From the NCBI RefSeq assembly GCF_914767665.1, contig NC_059507.1:23748718-23812717 (forward strand): 64,000 nucleotides of DNA, in the 5' to 3' direction. The translations under genes and the position numbers were made by a program. Source of the stretch: Harmonia axyridis. Lineage: Eukaryota; Arthropoda; Insecta; Coleoptera; Coccinellidae. The notes under the pieces are model-generated. The model had not been told where the DNA came from. It saw nothing but the letters and a program-made list of their open reading frames with translations, and did not search any database. This document shows, piece after piece, positions 32,270-43,989 of this stretch (its first letter is position 1; every line of letters begins with the position of its first letter).

Positions 32270-33132
32270 TGTAGGCTTGGTTAATCGATCGTCTAGAGGT
32301 ATGATTCGATTACCTGGCCTTTCGTCTTTTCTCCGTGACTTTGTTGGATTTATAATAATTAAACTCTTTTGAATTATTCACATCTATTTACAAAGCCACA
32401 ATTATACAGTACAAACTCGGTATTGGGAAGATCTTAATCACGTCTTTATTACAAGTTTCCCACTACGGTACTGAATTTCGTCTTTAACACGTTTAATTGT
32501 TTACTCGAAACGTCTTCGTCGTACTTCAAGATTTCGGTCGTCTCGTCTTTAACTTGTTCGCGACTCGTCTTAATCTAGTCCGCGAACCGTCTTTTCGTCT
32601 TACGTCTTAAGTTGACCGACCGAACTTGTCTCGTCTTCGACTTAAGTTAAACTGTACCGTCTGTACACGTCTTTGGTTTAATCTTAACTGTTTCCGTCCT
32701 CGGCTTAACTTGAACTGTCCTCTCTGTCGATTGGAACTACCCTGTCTCGGTTTGACCACACCCTTAGGGGAAGGTACCATCCCCCTAGTCCAATAGGATT
32801 TTTGCCATACCGCCCCCAAAGATCTTCCGGATTCCTGGAATATTCTAGAAGAACTAGGGCCTGAGAAAAAGCATGAAACACATGTGGCATAATCGTCTTG
32901 TTCCGAAACCTTTCCCAACCCCATAAATCCAACCCCATAAATCCCTCAAGTTTTACCATCGACATATGACATTCTTCGACATCCCGAAGAATAGCACATC
33001 CTTTTTACATTATGTACAATTCGTTCCCTGTAAATCTATTGAAACTGTCATGCCCTCGACATTAAAAGAAACTAATAGGTTCCGGTTGACCATCGCCATT
33101 ATTTACAGGGAAACAATAAACTGGATCCTACA
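32270..33132 (-). repeat. 5' LTR
   Basis: The LTR that would drive transcription of the element (sense is minus). Same sequence as 28504-29366 in my reading, including the heat-shock-element-like motif at 32838-32850 and the polyadenylation signal. The flanking TTTA at 33133-33136 is the right target duplication. Short ORFs in both LTRs are mirror copies and are not genes. Confidence 0.92.
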
Positions 33133-34935
33133 TTTATATTCTATATTGAAATTAAGTATTGTTATTCCTGTTTTTTGTTCCTCAATGAGTAATCCAAAAA
33201 TCTAATAAATTCCAATTGCTTTATAGAATTTTTACTGAGTATTTAATCGAAAAATATATTCAGAAGAGTAACTTCAAGAACTTCTTCACCTCTTACCCAC
33301 TTGAAGATAATAATAGAATGCAATAAAATTTCACAAATTAAAAATAATTTCATGCAAAAATGCTTTTAGTGAGTGAGTTAAAGCTGTTATGGGCAAAATA
33401 ATTTATGTAATTTAATAGAAACTAGTATAAAAGCATTTCAATAAAAAAACAAAAATCTCGAGTACAAATAGTACCTATATTTTTCATACAAGTTTAATCA
33501 ATCATTCATGTCATGAACAGTTTCAATAAATAGTGACTTTAGAAAGTAATTTACACATCGGCTGATAAATTGGTTCCAATTTTGAAAGTTTAAGTACAAC
33601 TGTAACTGTGATGTCAAAATTTTTCATATACTAAATGGATTCTTTGAATTTTATTTCTGTCTTATTATGATATGGCTCTTCCATTCACTAAGCTACACTA
33701 TTTAAATTTATCAACCAGTTTTTTCTGTTTTCTTCACCAGTTTAGACACCACAGTTAAAATTATCCATAAGAGTTATTTGATAAGAATTTTGCAAGCAGG
33801 TTGGTATCCAGTGTCCATCAGTAATGCAACAATTTTTGAAGTGCCTTTGGTGAAAAGGAATATGCATATTTTAATGATCTTCAATGGGATCTTTCATGGG
33901 CGACTTTAAATGAATAGATATCTCTTCATTGGATTTCCTTGAAATGAGATAGCATTTCACTATATTTTTACGTTATATAATCTGAATTTCAATTTATGAA
34001 ATCATGACTGTATGTGTCCCTTCGTAATAATCGTAATTTCGAAAATTCAGGATCTTTCGGATACAAAAATGATGAAAATAATTTAAACTGGTTATTTCTA
34101 TGATGAACCATAGCAATTTTTAGTGATATTTTTGTAACCAGAAATAAAGCCGCGACTAGACGTTCATGGCCTACTTCGATGTCAATAATTCCTGAATGGA
34201 CTGTAGTTGTTTTCACGGATAAATTTTCAGAATTCTCAATTATGTTCATTTAATATCACATACAGGTTATAAATGTGCATATTTGTATAATATCTCTGTG
34301 ATTGAAATATGTTTATTTGTGAATAACCTTTTTTTATTCTTCTTATTCTTATTCGGCCGAAAAATACCAGAAAGTACTCTGTTTCCCTGCAACAATGGTG
34401 AAAATAGTCATAGAGGTCTATGATTCAAGGAATGTCTTCTTGAGAAATTGGAGTTATATGGAGTTAGAGGAATCATCACGCAAAGAGCTATATTAATTAA
34501 TGACTAACAGAAAACAAAGAGTTACCATCACACAAGGTCAGAAATATTAATCAGGAGTAAGGACAATAGGAATCGATCAAATCTGTTAACAGGTGAAGAG
34601 GATTTTGAAGAATTCACAAGACGAGAAAATTTCATTTTCTCAAAATCAAAAACATGGTTTGTCCAAAATAATCTAATCCTAATGAGAACTTAACAAATGT
34701 TGTTTTTTTATACAAATAGATCAAATGAAAAAAATCAGATTCAGTAACCTTATTGCAGCTGAACTATCGGACTGCGTCAGATTTCTAAATTATCGTCAGC
34801 ACACAAAATGAAGTTGAGTAAAGTTTGTTTCGACTGAGATCAATAACTAAGTATATGAATGAAAATACATTGAAAACATTATACGAGTATATTTTGGAAA
34901 CTTTGAGTCCACTTTCAAATAAGGGTTATATACCT
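33133..34935. other. No gene seen
   Basis: AT-rich, no recognised repeat, ORF or motif except a short unassigned minus-strand ORF at 33989-34249. Confidence 0.5.
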
Positions 34936-34939
34936 ATGT

Positions 34940-35690
34940 TCATTATTTTAAGATAGACCAATTATTATCAACTCAACATCAAGCAAAAATCATCAACTTC
35001 AAACAACGAAGCAAGTATAGATGTAATATCAGCATTAGTAGAGGAAATTTTAACGGGGCATCTTACATTTCAATGTCTGATACAAGAATACAGATAAAAA
35101 CCTCAACAAAATGCCTGTCTCCCCGTATAGGTGCAGTGACTGGTTTGTGTATTTGTTTACAGAATCAGCTGACATATTTATATTGAAGGGATTCTTCTTC
35201 ATCCAAACAAAATCTTCTCCATCCTTTCTCTTCACCAAAGGTTGACGACTTTATAATTGATTCTGAAAAGAAAAAGTAAAGAACCAGAAAGGAGTAAAAA
35301 ATGTAATAATTTCCATTATATTGATTCAAAGTTAGCGACTCATTCCAAAAAAGAATTTGAACTGAATGAATAGCTTGAAAACCACCATGAAATTTCTAAA
35401 TTGAACAAGTATTCACCAAATGGTCAATGGTTTCTTTTACACCACACTCACATAGTGGGCTTTCCATAGAATGCCATTTGAAGAACATACTATTACAATG
35501 ACCATGATCACTCCTAAGTCGATTTAAAATACACCAAATTTTCCTATGAACATTGAAACCTAGAACTTTCTCTGAAGGATCAACGATTAGACTTTTGTTG
35601 AAGACATTACAAGAACTCCACTCCGCATTGTGACGAAATCATAGAGCTGTCATTTCGCAGAATAATAGCTCAAAAATAAAGCCCTTCCCA
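34940..35690 (-). pseudogene. Non-LTR retrotransposon C-terminal relic
   Basis: The minus strand reads KIWCILNRLRSDHGHCNSMF, then FKWHSMESPLCECGVKETID and HLVNTCSI. The pattern H-G-x-C-N-x-M plus C-x-C-G and H-L-x-x-T-C-P is the C-terminal cysteine/histidine region of Jockey-like reverse transcriptases. The rest (35040-35240) corresponds to 39190-39330 in a second copy of opposite orientation. Frameshifts and stops abound. Confidence 0.65.
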
Positions 35691-36200
35691 ATAAAGTCTT
35701 GTCTGCAAGCAATTATTTCCACGACAATGGAGCAAATATAAAAGAGGATTATCTAAGAATACCAAGAATCGAACTTCCTCCAATACAAGAAAATGTATCA
35801 TCAGAAATTATCAATTTACTTCCTGTTCCTAACAAAAGGTACATGCAGGAATTGGAGATGCGTAGGATAAATTCCATGGCTCATATTCCTTTGTATTTGC
35901 CTGAAACAAGAGAAAAATCGGAACCAAAATAAACTAGTGGTAATACAAGGCCAAAGCCTCGTGTTGTTCTTCTTGCTCATTATTTTATATTTTCCTGCTA
36001 GAGTAAAGCCACTGCGTAATATTTTGCCCATAAGAAATAGCACACTTCCATAGCACAGGAGTGGTTTTAGGATCGTAATTATTTTCAGCGGTTATTATTA
36101 TTATGGATACAGCAAGCTCTTGATGTAGTGTGGTTACATTTTAAGGTAACAGAATTACATTTACACATTCTGAAATTCTAGAAAAGCATTGGATCAGTTC
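35691..36200. other. No gene seen
   Basis: Contains a plus-strand ORF of 77 codons at 35699-35932 (LPPIQENVSSEIINLLPV in the middle) with no recognised domain. The 10 bp before 36201 (GGATCAGTTC) are nearly repeated after 37344. Confidence 0.35.
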
Positions 36201-36370
36201 ATGGGCGCCCGCAGAAATTTTTCTCAGGGGGGGCAAAATAAAAATGATTGAAAAACGATAAGGCGTCCATGATTGTCGTAGGCGACATCAGTATTCCGTT
36301 TCTTTCTATTTCTGTATTTATATTTGTCACCAGCGTCTACTCTGAATTTCAAAAGATCACTAAATGTGGT

Positions 36371-36763
36371 ACAGGGTGGACAAAAATACAATAGTTTCGT
36401 GTGTGCTCATAAAATAACGCATACTATTCTTTATTAGTTAAATTAACAATATTATCAAAAATACTTATTGTCTAGCGCTAATTGGTTTGAATGTAACACC
36501 CTGTAGTTTGTTACATTTTTAGATTAATAAAAATGAGCTGTTTCCAAACATGTTTGTTGCTTGTGGTCTAGCAGACAGAATATGAAAGAAATTATTTCTT
36601 ATTTTTATACATTTTTATTAATCTAAAAATGTAACAAACTACAGGGTGTTATATTCAAACCAATTGCCGTATTTTTGATAATATTGTTAATTTAACTCAT
36701 AAAGAATGTTACGCGTCACTTTATGAGCACACACAAAACTATTGTATTTTTGTCCACCCTGTA
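36371..36763. mobile_element. Foldback MITE with a foldback nested inside
   Basis: The outer ends GTACAGGGTGGAC and GTCCACCCTGTAC and the blocks CAATAGTTT / AAACTATTG and GTGTGTGCTCAT / ATGAGCACACAC make the outer inverted repeat. An inner inverted repeat (AACACCCTGTAGTTTGTTAC and its inverse) lies at about 36490-36655. The 18515-18830 block has the inner and right parts of the same structure. Confidence 0.7.
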
Positions 36764-37015
36764 CAAATGGAATCAACATGTGATACATTTTTGGAATCTG
36801 CTCAGCCAGAGTAATCGGAAAATTGAGACAAAATGGGGGTATTCCTTTAAAAAAAATGACGCTGACGTCATTACTCGAAAGTAATTCACCCTGTATATTA
36901 GATTATTATTTTAAAATACGATAAATTAAAATAAAAAATCGACGTGTTTCAGGATTATTTCTTAAAATGGTTTGTTCAGCTAAAAATGAATTTTGTTCCA
37001 TACTTAACGGTTACG
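36460..37015. repeat. Dispersed repeat block, copy 2
   Basis: Partner of 18515-19075. They share the inner foldback, the ATGAGCACACACAAAACTAT step, the AATCGGAAAATTGAGACAAA step, a GACGTCATTACTCGAAA step, and the CACCCTGTATATTAGAT motif. It runs past the right end of the outer foldback into the host element. Confidence 0.7.
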
Positions 37016-37344
37016 GACGCAGTGTATAAGATGAATTTATAAACAAATTGACACGCATGGAGTGCTTTCGGTTCCATGATTTTTCTCCACCCAAGAAGTA
37101 CTCAACGCGCCTAAAGAAGTTTTCAATTCAAAAAATACCTCTGCCGATTATGGATTATATCTATAGTATGTAATTCCATTGAAAACCGGAAAATAGTTGT
37201 GAATCTATTACTTTCCTTTTTTCCTTGCTCTTTGGATTGAAAAAGTAATATTGAGGGTGTTGTGCTGAAAAATGAGGTATCTAAAATCTCAGGCGGGGCC
37301 ATGGCCCCCCCTGGCCCCCCTGGCCCCCCTCTGCGGGCTCCCAT

Positions 37345-38649
37345 GGGTCAGTTCAGAAGTGTTTGCACACTCATTCAGAAATCTATAGATTCTAATCTAT
37401 ATCTATAGATCTAATAAAGCATTAGAAACCGATTTGTCTGTACATTTTCATGTCTTTGTTCAATACACATCTTGATGCGATCCTGATTCTCTTTTTAAAG
37501 AATTTTGATTGGCTTCAGATAAATAATTGTCTTCTATTAAATTTCAAACAAGTTTCAAATGATGTTCTGCATCTAGTTTTAAATTTTCATTTATGGTATC
37601 GTATTCAATATTCCGTAATTTTAATAAACTCTAGTTCATTACCACCTTTTTTGGCTAATGCTGATAGATTAGATGATCTACAGAAATAATTCGTTAACTT
37701 TTTCGTACTCATTCCAATAATTTTTGGTTATTGTCTATTTTCATGTTGGATTTGTCCCTAGAGAAAAAAATGTATATCTCTCTTTCTCAATTCGAATGTG
37801 TAGTCAAAAAAGTGTATCAGTTCTCTTATTTGATTATAAGCGATCGAGACATAAATCTTCATTCTTCACTAACCATTTACTATTTGGCAAATTTGGCAAG
37901 ATATTGGGTTATATTTCACCTGGCCAATAAAGTTCTCCAAAAGATCATTCTCTTTTTGGAAATAATAAATTGAGCCATTAGCTGCCTCATTGCCACACCA
38001 AGCAAATTCAAAGGAACAATTCAATAAAAACTGAACAATCATATTATATTGTCACATCAGAGTATTTTTGAGTGAACAATTCAGAAAAGGCAAAGAAAGA
38101 TTCACCGGAAATTTTTGAATTTTTTCAAGATTGTATATTTTTTATACCTAACACGAATATGAAAACAGAACCGAAAAATATCAAATGATTTCTTCATTAT
38201 ATGGAAAAATCTCTGTTGCAACCCAAATGCAGTTGACCATTCTCAAAAACTCTTTGGTCGAAAAGTCTTTGTAACATGATTTACCTTTTCCTGGTGAAGT
38301 TTGTAGCTCTTTATGCTTTGAAAAAGCTAGTGAAACGTGCTGGTTTGATAATAAAGCCTTGGAACGTATCGATCATTCAATCATATTATTTGCAAAAATT
38401 TTTAATGAATCATCTGTGCAGTATGATCCATGAAGATTTCACATTAAATTTTTTTTAAAATCTCGCCGTTTTTCTGCTTCATATTGAAATCTTAAGTCTT
38501 TGAATATTTCTGCAAGTCTTTCTGGAGTTTTTTCTCGATCTAAGAAGTTAATTTTGTTCAGAATTCTGAATTTTTTTCGAGGAAAAATTTCCGAATCTAT
38601 CCTCTTCTTGTTGGCTCATTTTTCGAAGGACAAAACGACAAAAAATTCT
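37345..38649. other. No gene seen
   Basis: AT-rich. Several plus-strand ORFs of 60-80 codons have no recognised motifs. It may be decayed upstream sequence of the non-LTR relic that follows, but I could not verify this. Confidence 0.35.
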
Positions 38650-39480
38650 TGATGCAAACTATAATTGACTAGGTATTTGACTGAAATGTATTTCCAATTG
38701 TATCTTATCTCCCAGATACTAAAACTTGCAAGATTAAAGTCACGCAAACCTTTATGGATTAATACTTTCCTTCAATCTAATGAAAGTGACAAGGAAATTC
38801 GGCATTCGGAATGGAGTTCCTGTAATGTTTTTTCAATAAAAGTCTAATCGTTGATCCTTCAGAGAAAGTTCTAGGTTTCAATCTCCCTAGGAGAATTTAG
38901 TATATTTTAAATCGATTTAGGGCTGGTCATGGTCATGGTCGTTGCAATAGTATGCTCTTCAAATGGCATTCTATTGAAAGCAAGTGTAGAAGAAACCATT
39001 GACCACTTGATGAATACTTGTCCAATTTATGAATTTCATAGTGTCTTCCAAGCTATCCATTCAGTTTCAGATTCTTTTTCAGAATGGATAGCTAACTTTA
39101 AATCGATTTGATGGAAACTATTACAATTATTACTTATATCTGTTCCTTTTCTTTTTTTTTTTTGTTTGATTTCAGATTTAATTATAAGAGGAGATCCTCC
39201 AATATATCAGCTCATTATGTAAACAAATACACAAACCAATCACTACAACTAGTTCTAAACAGAGTTTTTGCTGAGGTTTTCATCACTACTCTTGTATCTT
39301 ACGTTGAAATGTATGATGCCCCTTTTACATTTCCTCTGCTAATACTGGGATTTCATCTACACATATTTTATTGTTTGTGGTTGATAATTTTTTGTATAGC
39401 TCTATATCAAAACAATATATATTGTGAAAGGAACTTCGCTATGGGAAGTTCCTCACTAAAAATGTAAAGAGGGAAATAGT
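38650..39480 (+). pseudogene. Non-LTR retrotransposon C-terminal relic
   Basis: The plus strand, across frames, reads GHGRCNSMLFKWHSIES, then EETIDHLMNTCPIYEF, the C-terminal cysteine/histidine region of Jockey-like reverse transcriptases. The following VNKYTNQSLQLV and VSYVEMYDAPF parts match the copy at 34940-35690 in inverted orientation. Numerous frameshifts show it is dead. Together the two copies form a 3-kb-spaced inverted pair. Confidence 0.65.
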
Positions 39481-40093
39481 AAGGTTACTAGGATCTCATT
39501 CTATCAAGAATAGATCGAATTTTCCTGGGTCCGACCCTGGAAAGCCGTAGCGGACAAAACTGGCGTTACGTTCGTTGCATGGCAAAGCTCGCCCGAACAA
39601 TATTTTATAATAACAAAATAGATTGACCGTTTGCGTAGATCTTCCGAACCTAAAGCATCAAAATGTTTCTTTTCATGTGTCAATCAAATATTCCAGTACG
39701 GCCAACGTTGAGGTCCACTACTTAGTCATGGTTGCTTTGGCACATTTACCATAATGATGCTGCTTCATATGCACTACAAGAGATTCAAATGGAATTTATT
39801 CAGGTTGAGGCGACGCGCTGAATATCGAATTTGCACTCTTTTGAATCCTTGGCTAGATGCTGCATCTAAGGAGCATTGTCGGTAATTAGACCTTATGCGA
39901 TTGGTACTTTTTGTACTATTAGTTTGTATCATCGTGGTGTTTGTTCTCTATCTCTAGCGCATCTAGGACTGCCACAAGAAGAAAATAATAAAATACCATA
40001 TTGCTTTGAAATAATTTTTCATTTCCAAATTTAACATAAATTTAAGTTAAATGAAATACTAGAGATATAGAGGGTGTCCCGGGAGGAACTGTA
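39481..40093. other. Unique sequence, no gene seen
   Basis: The part at 39490-39640 has more GC and CpG (TCCGACCCTGGAAAGCCGTA, GGCGTTACGTTCGTTGCA) and no repeat match. AGAGGGTGTCCCGGGAGG at about 40067 looks like a solitary terminal repeat of another element. Confidence 0.35.
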
Positions 40094-41464
40094 CAGCGTG
40101 GGCAAATTTCGATATTTTAGCACTACAACTTTTAAACCAGACGACCTAGACAAAATCTGATATCCATTCTCGGTCTCTTTTTCTGAGGAAGTAACAATAG
40201 TAGTATTCATTTTTGGCCACCTTCTTTTGTTTCGAATTATTGGCGAAAATTGGAATAAGCGATATCGAAAAAAAGTTATGTCTCCGGTAATACTGATGAT
40301 AGAGCTCTGAAATTAAAACATTATACAGGCACTTTTTTACGTAGAATCCAGTGGCGTACTTGTTTCTTCAAAAGGGTCTCTAATTACGAAGATACGATCC
40401 AATGTTATGTTTTTTCGAATGGGAACACTAGATTTCTATGACATTTTTTGATAGCTTAATTTTTCCTGATTTCAAATATATATATAACATGGTATGGTTT
40501 GTATTGATATAAATAATAGAAAATGGTCGAAAACCTTTCTTTTATATGTCTATGGTTTCAACAGTTGATGAGCACAGAAAAATTGAGCTTTCTATAACAA
40601 GAGCAGTGTCCTTCCGTTAATCTGATTATTTCTATGCTTTTCACTAATTTCTACCAAATTCGAACCTAGATATGTTTTATAAATTTTTTATATGAAAATT
40701 GATTCGGAAATAACGAAAAGATCCACAAGATCGAATGTTTCAATCGAAAGTGTTGTAATGAGATGGATGTATCAGAAGATTATTTTCATAGGTCTCCAGA
40801 ATGAATACGCACCATTTCAAATAGAATATGAAACAACGCATATATGATTGAACTCAACAATATAATTACGAAGGGAACAAACAAGAAATAATATTTAACC
40901 TGATAATGACAACAATGCACAGTCGACACATCTTCTCGATATTTAGCACCGAATTCAATAGATGAATATTTGAAACTGTGTTCAAGCAACCTAGGAAATT
41001 TTCTCATGTGCTCATCAACAGTTGAAACCATAGAAATATTGAGACTCTTAGGTAAAAAAATGGTAACAATGTTATATATTTTTGAAATAAGAAAAAATTG
41101 AGCTTTAAAAAAATGGCACAGAAATTTAGTCCTCCCATTTGAAAAAACATAACTTTGAGTCATAGCTTCGTAATTAAAAACCCTTTTGAAAATACGAGCT
41201 CGCCACTGGATTCTACGTAAAAAAGTGCCTGTATAATGTTTTAATTTCGGAGCTCTAGCATCAGTATTAGCGGAGATATAAAAGTTTTTCGATATCGCCA
41301 TTTTCACAATTTTCGCTTATAACTCGAGAACAAAAGAAGGCCAAAAATGAATACAACCCTTGTTAGTTTCTCAGAGAATGAGACCGAGAATAGGGTATCA
41401 GATTTTGTCTATCACCTCAGGTTTAAAAGTTGTAGTGCTAAAACATCGAAATTTGCCCACCCTG
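40094..41464. mobile_element. Long-arm foldback element with TA flanks
   Basis: Starts CAGCGTGGGCAAATTTCGAT and ends with the inverse ending CCACCCTG, flanked by TA. The inverted arms extend about 480 bp, through TACAACTTTTAAACC, CGATATCGAAAAA and CTACGTAAAAAAGTGCCTG blocks, at about 80% identity. The ORF at 40786-41307 lies largely in the right arm and is not a gene. TATCGAAATTTGCCTATCCTGTA at about 50495 is a solitary end of the same family. Confidence 0.8.
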
Positions 41465-41790
41465 TACATACTCTTACCAGAGATAGAGTAGGACTAGCTG
41501 AGTACGGATTGACTGCAAAAAAATAATTTCTGCCTTTCCTCAGAAAGATACAGTTTGCATATTCATCGAAATAATTAAACCATCAACAGAACCAAACTTA
41601 TCGGCGGAATTTATTGAAACTTGAAATGTTATTGACATAAGCTTAGGTTAGTCAGATATTAATTATTTCAATATTCCAGGACCAAATCCATTATTTCTCA
41701 TTCGAAGTGTTCAGGTTGAAATTATGACTTTGTATTTTCTTTTCGAATTTAAAATTATTCTTTATATGGAGACAATATGAAAATAAGGCA
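41465..41790. other. No gene seen
   Basis: AT-rich flank between two transposon relics, no motif recognised. Confidence 0.45.
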
Positions 41791-41799
41791 GTCCACAAA

Positions 41800-42600
41800 C
41801 GACATGACACAGTATTTTGCATAATGATTTAGATCTTTGGGCTAGAACTCAAGACGATCTGTCACCAGCAGATTGGGTCTTTGAAATGCGTCAAAATTAT
41901 CCAGATTTTCTTCGAAAAATCATCTTCAATCATGAGGTCCATTTTCACTTTGGAGATTGCGTTAATAATCAGAATAGTCGCACTTGGGACTCGGAAAATC
42001 CAAGAATGATTGTTTAAAAGCCTATTCATCTTCAATGTGTCTCTGTTTGGTACGATTTTGTGGACTGGTGGTGTGATTGGACCTTAGTTATTCGAAAATG
42101 ATGCTGGTGAAACAGTTGCGATGAAGGTCTTGCGCTACCGAGCTATGATTAATGATTTTCATGACTGGAATTGTAAGATATTGACGTGGACAATGATTAT
42201 TTTTCTAACAAAAGGGTGCTACGTGCCATGCAAGTAACGAAACAATCGCAATTTTGCAAGAAAAGTTTGGTACTATTCCTTGAAAAGGTGATAACACCAG
42301 GACACCGAGATCTTGTGATTTAACACTTTGAGACTTTTTCTTTTGAGACCACGTGAAATGGGTTTATGTCAATGCTATTTCTCGGTTCAAGACTTTGAAA
42401 GTGGAATTCATGAAGTTATCGAGGACAAATATGCAAATTGGTTATGAAAAATTTCATCGAAAGGATATGGTCAATGGTGCTGCAACCGTAGCCATTTGGC
42501 TTATATCGTTTTCCATCTTTAATGGCATATACCTTTCTCTTTACAATGAAATGAACACTTAGCTCTGGAGATATACTTGTTTTTTTAAATCACGGTTACA
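41800..42600 (+). pseudogene. DD41D-like transposase relic, badly decayed
   Basis: Plus-strand frames read DFLRKIIFNHEVHFHFG and VNNQNSRTWDSENP (first catalytic region, with D changed to N), FENDAGETVAMKVLRYRAM, then a long degenerate stretch, and finally AATVAIWLISFSIFNGIYL. The order matches the DD41D relic at 10766-11460. The C-terminal piece is also present, inverted, at 45170-45480. Stops occur throughout. Confidence 0.6.
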
Positions 42601-43489
42601 TTTAAATTTAAAAGAAATACAAGTTTATATTATAACTTCAAAACTAATTGCAATAAAAAATACTTCATTACGCCAATGGATTCTACTACAAATGGCATGT
42701 AGGATGTTATTGTTTCATGTTAATATGCACCTATAATGAAGAAGTTATGAGAAATTCCATTTCATTTTTCATTTTAAAATTTTCTCTTACAGCTTGAAAA
42801 CAATAGAATTCATGAGGTAGGGATTTCCATCAAGATAATTCTCTCAAAAATCGAGCCCTTAAATGAAACATTCATTTTTTTAGCTCGAAAGGGTTTTTAG
42901 ATCCCATCACTAGACAACGAATTTGGGATCGATGAAATCAAGTTGATGATTGTTCTCTATAAGTATTCTGTATTTATTTACAATTATTGGTGAGATAGGC
43001 CTTTTTTCATCAACAGTTGCAAAATATTTCCATTTTTCGTATGTAGTTACACAAAAGCAACCGTCAGTATTCTGAATTAGGATTAAAAAAGTAGATACCT
43101 ATTTTACTGAGAAAAAATTAGATAATATTAGTTTTCACCGAAATACCACCATTGTAACTCACACTATAAATCAGTCAACTGGAGACAACAATAAAGGAGA
43201 ACGAAAAATACTTAGGAATAAAAACCAATTAATTCAAGATATATTTCGGATTAAACTCATGAGAGTCCCTAACAACAAATTCAAACTCAACTTCTTAGAA
43301 ATAATAAAACTGCAATGAAATCTCCCCATATGGTGAAAGTTGATCGAAGCAATCACGAAACTCTTTTGAAACGAAATTTCACAAAGCAATCCGCCGTTTT
43401 CTAAGCCGCCAATAATGAAAAAGCAGGTCCACCCTGTATCACACAAAATCCAACAGGTACCAATTTGGTATCAAACCATTTAACGGTCA
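42601..43489. other. No gene seen
   Basis: AT-rich and repeat-poor. A CCACCCTGTATC motif occurs at about 43431. Confidence 0.4.
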
Positions 43490-43920
43490 AAACATCCTAC
43501 GCAACCCTTAAGTATAGGGTGGCCGTCGACTAAGGAAGCCCTTGCTGACCAGAGGTGAATTAGGGGATGTTGGACAGGTTGCAAGCGCTGAAAATTCTGA
43601 ACCTTACCCATCATGATGAGGGTAGTAAATTAACGTCCATCTTTCAGGCGACTTTCGACCTTACGTCACATGGACATAAGGACGCACGCCTCGGCCAATT
43701 TCAGGGCGATTTATGTAAGAATAGCGCAGAAGTTAGCCGTGAATTTAACTTTCTAATTTCTATAGCAGGTGGGTTCCGATCTAAAAGAGGACATAAAAAA
43801 ACGGCAGGTTGAATGAGGAGGGTCAAGTTGACGGCGTGAAACAGAAGTTTGCGTGAAAAATTTTTAATGGTTTTGGAAGGTGTTCGAGTGAAATTTTTGT
43901 TGGTCACCCTGTATAGACAA
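43490..43920. other. Higher-GC unique block, possibly bounded by MITE ends
   Basis: The interior has CpGs, a CTTACGTCACATGGACATAA step and GGGCGATTTATGTAAG, and no repeat match. It is bounded by TATAGGGTGGCC (about 43514) and GGTCACCCTGTATAG (about 43903), which could be an inverted pair, so the block may be part of a MITE. The 81-codon ORF at 43567-43812 has no recognised features. Confidence 0.3.
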
Positions 43921-43989
43921 GTATCTTCGGTACGCTGGAGAAATGTGCTAACTTTTTACAATATCATTATGAGATGATGATAGTTGAAA

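Larger units (their letters stand above)
28504..33132 (-). mobile_element. Young Gypsy-like LTR retrotransposon lacking RT
   Basis: Two 863-bp LTRs (28504-29366, 32270-33132) match base for base in my reading, begin TGTAGG, end CCTACA, and are flanked by TTTA on both sides. The sense strand is minus. The internal region of 2.9 kb has a tRNA-type primer-binding site next to the 5' LTR, one 721-codon ORF, and a polypurine tract next to the 3' LTR. Reverse transcriptase, RNase H and the integrase core are missing, so it must depend on another element for movement. Matching LTRs indicate a recent insertion. Confidence 0.92.
36201..37344. mobile_element. DNA transposon with imperfect 14-bp TIRs and near-duplicated flank
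   Basis: The left end ATGGGCGCCCGCAG and right end CTGCGGGCTCCCAT are inverted repeats with one mismatch, followed inward by G-rich or C-rich tracts. The flanks are GGATCAGTTC and GGGTCAGTTC, 9 of 10 identical, compatible with the 9-10 bp of Mutator-like elements or the 8 bp of hAT. It contains a foldback (36371-36763) and a dispersed block shared with 18515-19075, but no transposase. Confidence 0.65.

Noticed and set aside
40786..41307. 173-codon minus-strand ORF
   Set aside because: It mostly covers one arm of the long foldback, has no recognised domain, and the opposite arm does not keep the frame.
43514..43915. Complete TACAGGGTG MITE
   Set aside because: The left motif is TATAGGGTGG and the inward sequences do not match beyond the first bases, so an inverted pair is not secure.
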